This document shows positions 13,079 to 14,749 of a DNA stretch of 14,749 nucleotides, one piece after another. Below the pieces are notes generated by a model that was not told the origin of the DNA, did no database searches, and saw only the letters and a list, made by a program, of their open reading frames with translations. Positions within the stretch are counted from its first letter, which is position 1. Each line of letters starts with the position of its first letter. The position numbers and the translations under genes are program-made. Origin of the DNA: an uncultured Muribaculaceae bacterium (GTDB lineage Bacteria > Bacteroidota > Bacteroidia > Bacteroidales > Muribaculaceae); assembly GCA_910579105.1 (NCBI GenBank), contig CAJTRT010000052.1:1-14749 (forward strand). The letters are read 5' to 3'.

Positions 13079-13372
13079 TCAGTTGTTGAGATCGGCTATG
13101 CACGCGTCAATCTCCCGCACCAATGAGGCAAGGACGGACCGGGCTCGCTCCACGTCGGAGCGCTCGGGGGCTATCGTCAGCGCCGTCCGCAGGAACTCAA
13201 CCTGCCTCCGCAGGTCCTGGATCTCGCGGTCGCGGCGGCGCAGCTCCTCCTCGAGGGCTTCCGCGCGTTCCAGCGCCTCGTCGCGCTGCCGCTCTACCAG
13301 CTTGTAGCGCTGGGCGACAATGCTGGCTTTCGCCGCCACCCGCTCTAAGGTCTGTTGGAACTCGCCGGCCAT
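13079..13372 (-). CDS. small coiled-coil protein preceding zapA
   Basis: A 97-residue protein, almost entirely coiled coil (about 15-66, YKLVERQRDEALERAEALEEELRRRDREIQ), with a more polar C-terminal section ending IDACIADLNN. There is no signal peptide or membrane helix. It is the first gene of the long minus-strand train, starting about 12 nt after the predicted transcription start, and lies 17 bp before zapA. By analogy with ZapB, a coiled-coil partner of ZapA, it may act at the division ring, but sequence alone does not show homology. Small Bacteroidetes coiled-coil proteins are often found at this place before zapA. Confidence 0.75.
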   Translation of the reverse strand: MAGEFQQTLERVAAKASIVAQRYKLVERQRDEALERAEALEEELRRRDREIQDLRRQVEFLRTALTIAPERSDVERARSVLASLVREIDACIADLNN

Positions 13373-13390
13373 ACTTTACCAAATTTCCAC

Positions 13391-13422
13391 CAAAGTTACA
13401 AAATACTTTCCGTCCTCCCAAA
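13391..13422 (-). promoter_or_regulatory. promoter of the zapA-rny-ricT-gldH-pepP-cca train
   Basis: TTTG (13422-13419), a 20-bp spacer and TAACTTTG (13398-13391) match the Bacteroidetes promoter exactly. The start would be near 13384, giving a very short leader to ATG 13372. I found no second convincing promoter in the gaps between the downstream genes. Confidence 0.65.
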
Positions 13423-13470
13423 TCCCCCGGCCTCTTTCCGCAGAAAAATCAGGCTGGGGCGGCGAAACAG

Positions 13471-13512
13471 GCGAAAGGCAGTGGCGCGGCGTGCCGCGCC
13501 ACTGCCTTTCGC
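13471..13512 (-). terminator. 20-bp perfect hairpin after the lipoprotein gene
   Basis: Arms at 13471-13490 and 13493-13512 pair without mismatch around a 2-base centre. It lies 33 bp after the lipoprotein stop and before the zap promoter region. Only a short T-run (TTT, then TTTTT farther on) follows on the minus strand. The 12-bp middle GCGGCGTGCCGC is the same as the core of the 1843-1933 repeat, so it is both a likely terminator and a member of that palindrome family. Confidence 0.6.
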
Positions 13513-13545
13513 GCTATATGACCGCGCGGTTTCGCCGCGGGGCGG

Positions 13546-14262
13546 TTATTGTTCCGTCACGCGGACGAAACGATAGTAGTTGTCGGAGTACATTTTCAGG
13601 CCGGGGTTCTCGTACTTGTTGAAAATCTGCTCGACCTCGAAACCTTCCTCGGTGAAGTTCTTGATCTTCCAGCGGTGCTGGACCTTGTTTTTCTCGCCGA
13701 AAAGAACCAGCATCCGCGTGTCGGGGTACCATTCCCAGCGGTAAACGAAATCAGTCTTGAGCGTGCCGTTCTCTACCACGACCTTGTTGGTCCAGCCGTA
13801 TTGGCCGGAGCCTCCCGTTTCGACGAGGTTGTAGATTTCAGAGACCTCACTGGGGGTCACAGTCCAAAAGAGATGGTGGGAGCCATTGTGGATTGTGAGG
13901 TTGATGTCGCGGCACCAGGGCGTGTAATATTGGATTTCATCCCCGGTATACACGGAGGTGTCGGTGGTCCACCCCATTACGTCGTCGACATATGTGTGGC
14001 TTACGTGCTTGTACCACACGCACCGGAAGTTGCCGACGAATTCCCCTTCTGCCGGCACCTTTTCCGGCTCTGCCGGCTCGTCGGGCTGATCGGGGGTGCC
14101 AGGCTCGTCCGGGGTGTCGGGAGTGTCGGGCTTTTCGGTCTTTTCCGGTTCAGGATCATCGTCGTCGCCGCCGCATGAGGGAGCGGCCAGGCCGATGACG
14201 GCAGTCAGGAGCATGGCCTGGGTAACGCGCCATCCCCTGTTGATGAAATGTGACAATTTCAT
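13546..14262 (-). CDS. lipoprotein, probably surface-exposed, unknown function
   Basis: A 238-residue lipoprotein. The signal region MKLSHFINRGWRVTQAMLLTAVIGLAAPSC gives lipidated Cys 30. GGDDDD follows at once, resembling the acidic Bacteroidetes lipoprotein export signal that sends lipoproteins to the outer face of the outer membrane. Residues 37-72 form a low-complexity Pro/Asp/Glu/Thr linker (TPDTPDEPGTPDQPDEPAEPE). The C-terminal ~165 residues are aromatic and probably beta-rich (FRCVWYKHVSHTYV, YRWEWYPDTRMLVLFGEKN, DNYYRFVRV), which could be a lipocalin-like or similar small barrel, but I cannot assign a family. It has its own promoter at 14342-14372 with a leader of about 70 nt, ends at a perfect hairpin, and diverges from the PAS gene. 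Confidence 0.75.
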   Translation of the reverse strand: MKLSHFINRGWRVTQAMLLTAVIGLAAPSCGGDDDDPEPEKTEKPDTPDTPDEPGTPDQPDEPAEPEKVPAEGEFVGNFRCVWYKHVSHTYVDDVMGWTTDTSVYTGDEIQYYTPWCRDINLTIHNGSHHLFWTVTPSEVSEIYNLVETGGSGQYGWTNKVVVENGTLKTDFVYRWEWYPDTRMLVLFGEKNKVQHRWKIKNFTEEGFEVEQIFNKYENPGLKMYSDNYYRFVRVTEQ

Positions 14263-14341
14263 TGGTTGTGTAGCTCGCCGGCCCCGCGCGGCTGTGTTTT
14301 AAAAGGTTTATGTAAAAAGAAAATCTTCAGGGCCTGTGGCG

Positions 14342-14372
14342 CGAAGATACGGAATATTTCCCACGCGGGCAA
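14342..14372 (-). promoter_or_regulatory. lipoprotein gene promoter
   Basis: TTG (14372-14370), a 20-bp spacer and TATCTTCG (14349-14342) fit the promoter pattern with TTCG in the -7 element. Its -33 element is 8 bp from that of the divergent PAS promoter, so the two may compete or share a regulator. Confidence 0.45.
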
Positions 14373-14380
14373 CCGGTTTG

Positions 14381-14412
14381 TTTGCATTGTCGGTGGTTTT
14401 GGCGTAATTTCG
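14381..14412 (+). promoter_or_regulatory. PAS-protein gene promoter
   Basis: TTTG (14381-14384), a 20-bp spacer and TAATTTCG (14405-14412) fit the promoter pattern. The start would fall near 14418, less than 20 nt before ATG 14436. Confidence 0.5.
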
Positions 14413-14435
14413 CGACATAACTGACAAACCGGATT

Positions 14436-14749
14436 ATGACTGGAACGATAAACACCGATGGCATGGTGCCCGGATGGGCCGACGACATCAACTGCGCAGT
14501 GACGGTGTGCGACGCGCGCGGGGTAATCCTTTATATGAACGACAGGGCCAGGGAGGTGTTCGCATCCCACGGCGACCTGATAGGCAGGAACCTTTTCGAC
14601 TGCCATTCGGAAGCGTCGATAGCGAAAATCCGCCATATGCTCGCCACCGGCGAGAGCAACGCCTACACCATCTCCAAGAACGGGCAGCGCAAGATGATCT
14701 ACCAGACGCCCTGGCGCCAAGGCGGCAGCGTCGCCGGGATGGTGGAGAT
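14436..14749 (+). CDS. PAS-domain protein (partial, runs off the right edge)
   Basis: The first 104 codons of a cytoplasmic PAS protein. The visible part is one PAS fold: AVTVCDARGVILYMNDRAREVF (21-42), GDLIGRNLFDCH (46-57), then IRHMLATGESNAYTISKNGQRKMIYQTPWRQGGSVAGMVE. The GRNLFDCH signature occurs in small stand-alone PAS proteins of gut Bacteroidales, but a longer sensor with an output domain beyond the edge cannot be excluded. PAS domains bind ligands, haem or flavin, or partner proteins; the ligand here is unknown. ATG 14436 sits just after a promoter and has no upstream in-frame rival that fits the fold. It is divergent from the lipoprotein gene. Confidence 0.8.
   Translation, partial: MTGTINTDGMVPGWADDINCAVTVCDARGVILYMNDRAREVFASHGDLIGRNLFDCHSEASIAKIRHMLATGESNAYTISKNGQRKMIYQTPWRQGGSVAGMVE

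Overview
The window looks like a chromosomal segment of a high-GC member of the Bacteroidetes, most likely Bacteroidales. Evidence: an rpsU-xerC-hpf cluster, GldH and a Bacteroidetes-type RicT/PSP1 protein, a lipoprotein with an acidic run straight after the lipidated Cys, and repeated matches to the Bacteroidetes promoter (TTTG or TTG, 19-20 bp, then TAnnTTTG or TAnnTTCG). No phage, conjugative, CRISPR, tRNA or rRNA genes were seen.

Layout. 1-1776 (+): ribosomal protein S21, a Xer-type tyrosine recombinase with its complete catalytic set, and a short hibernation-promoting factor. A promoter on the minus strand at the left edge fires out of the window. 1777-1968: a large inverted repeat built from a 16-bp palindromic unit. 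1969-4625 (-): a two-gene envelope glycosylation unit, a GtrB-like polyprenyl-phosphate glycosyltransferase and a multi-spanning GT-C-type glycosyltransferase. The GT-C gene is split by one extra base in a homopolymer. 4626-5242 has no conventional gene but holds structure: a strong minus-strand promoter, a ~265-nt leader with a small ORF, and a terminator hairpin just before the glycosyltransferase, which together look like a transcription attenuator. 5243-6481 (+): an AT-richer gene for an exported protein of unknown function.

6492-13372 (-) is one long gene train behind a near-perfect promoter at 13391-13422. In order of transcription it holds a coiled-coil protein, ZapA, a structured RNA with a T tail (6S-like candidate), RNase Y, RicT, GldH, an M24 metallopeptidase and tRNA nucleotidyltransferase. 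It combines cell division, RNA decay or maturation, and tRNA 3'-end synthesis; RNase Y directly precedes the RicT family known to modulate it elsewhere. 13546-14262 (-) encodes a probably surface-exposed lipoprotein, ended by a 20-bp perfect hairpin. It diverges from a small PAS-domain protein (14436 to the right edge, partial), with two back-to-back promoters between them.

The most interesting non-standard signals are the putative attenuator leader (4676-4941), the dispersed palindrome family (1843-1933, 5056-5078, 13471-13512), the structured RNA between zapA and rny, and the homopolymer frameshift in the GT-C gene.
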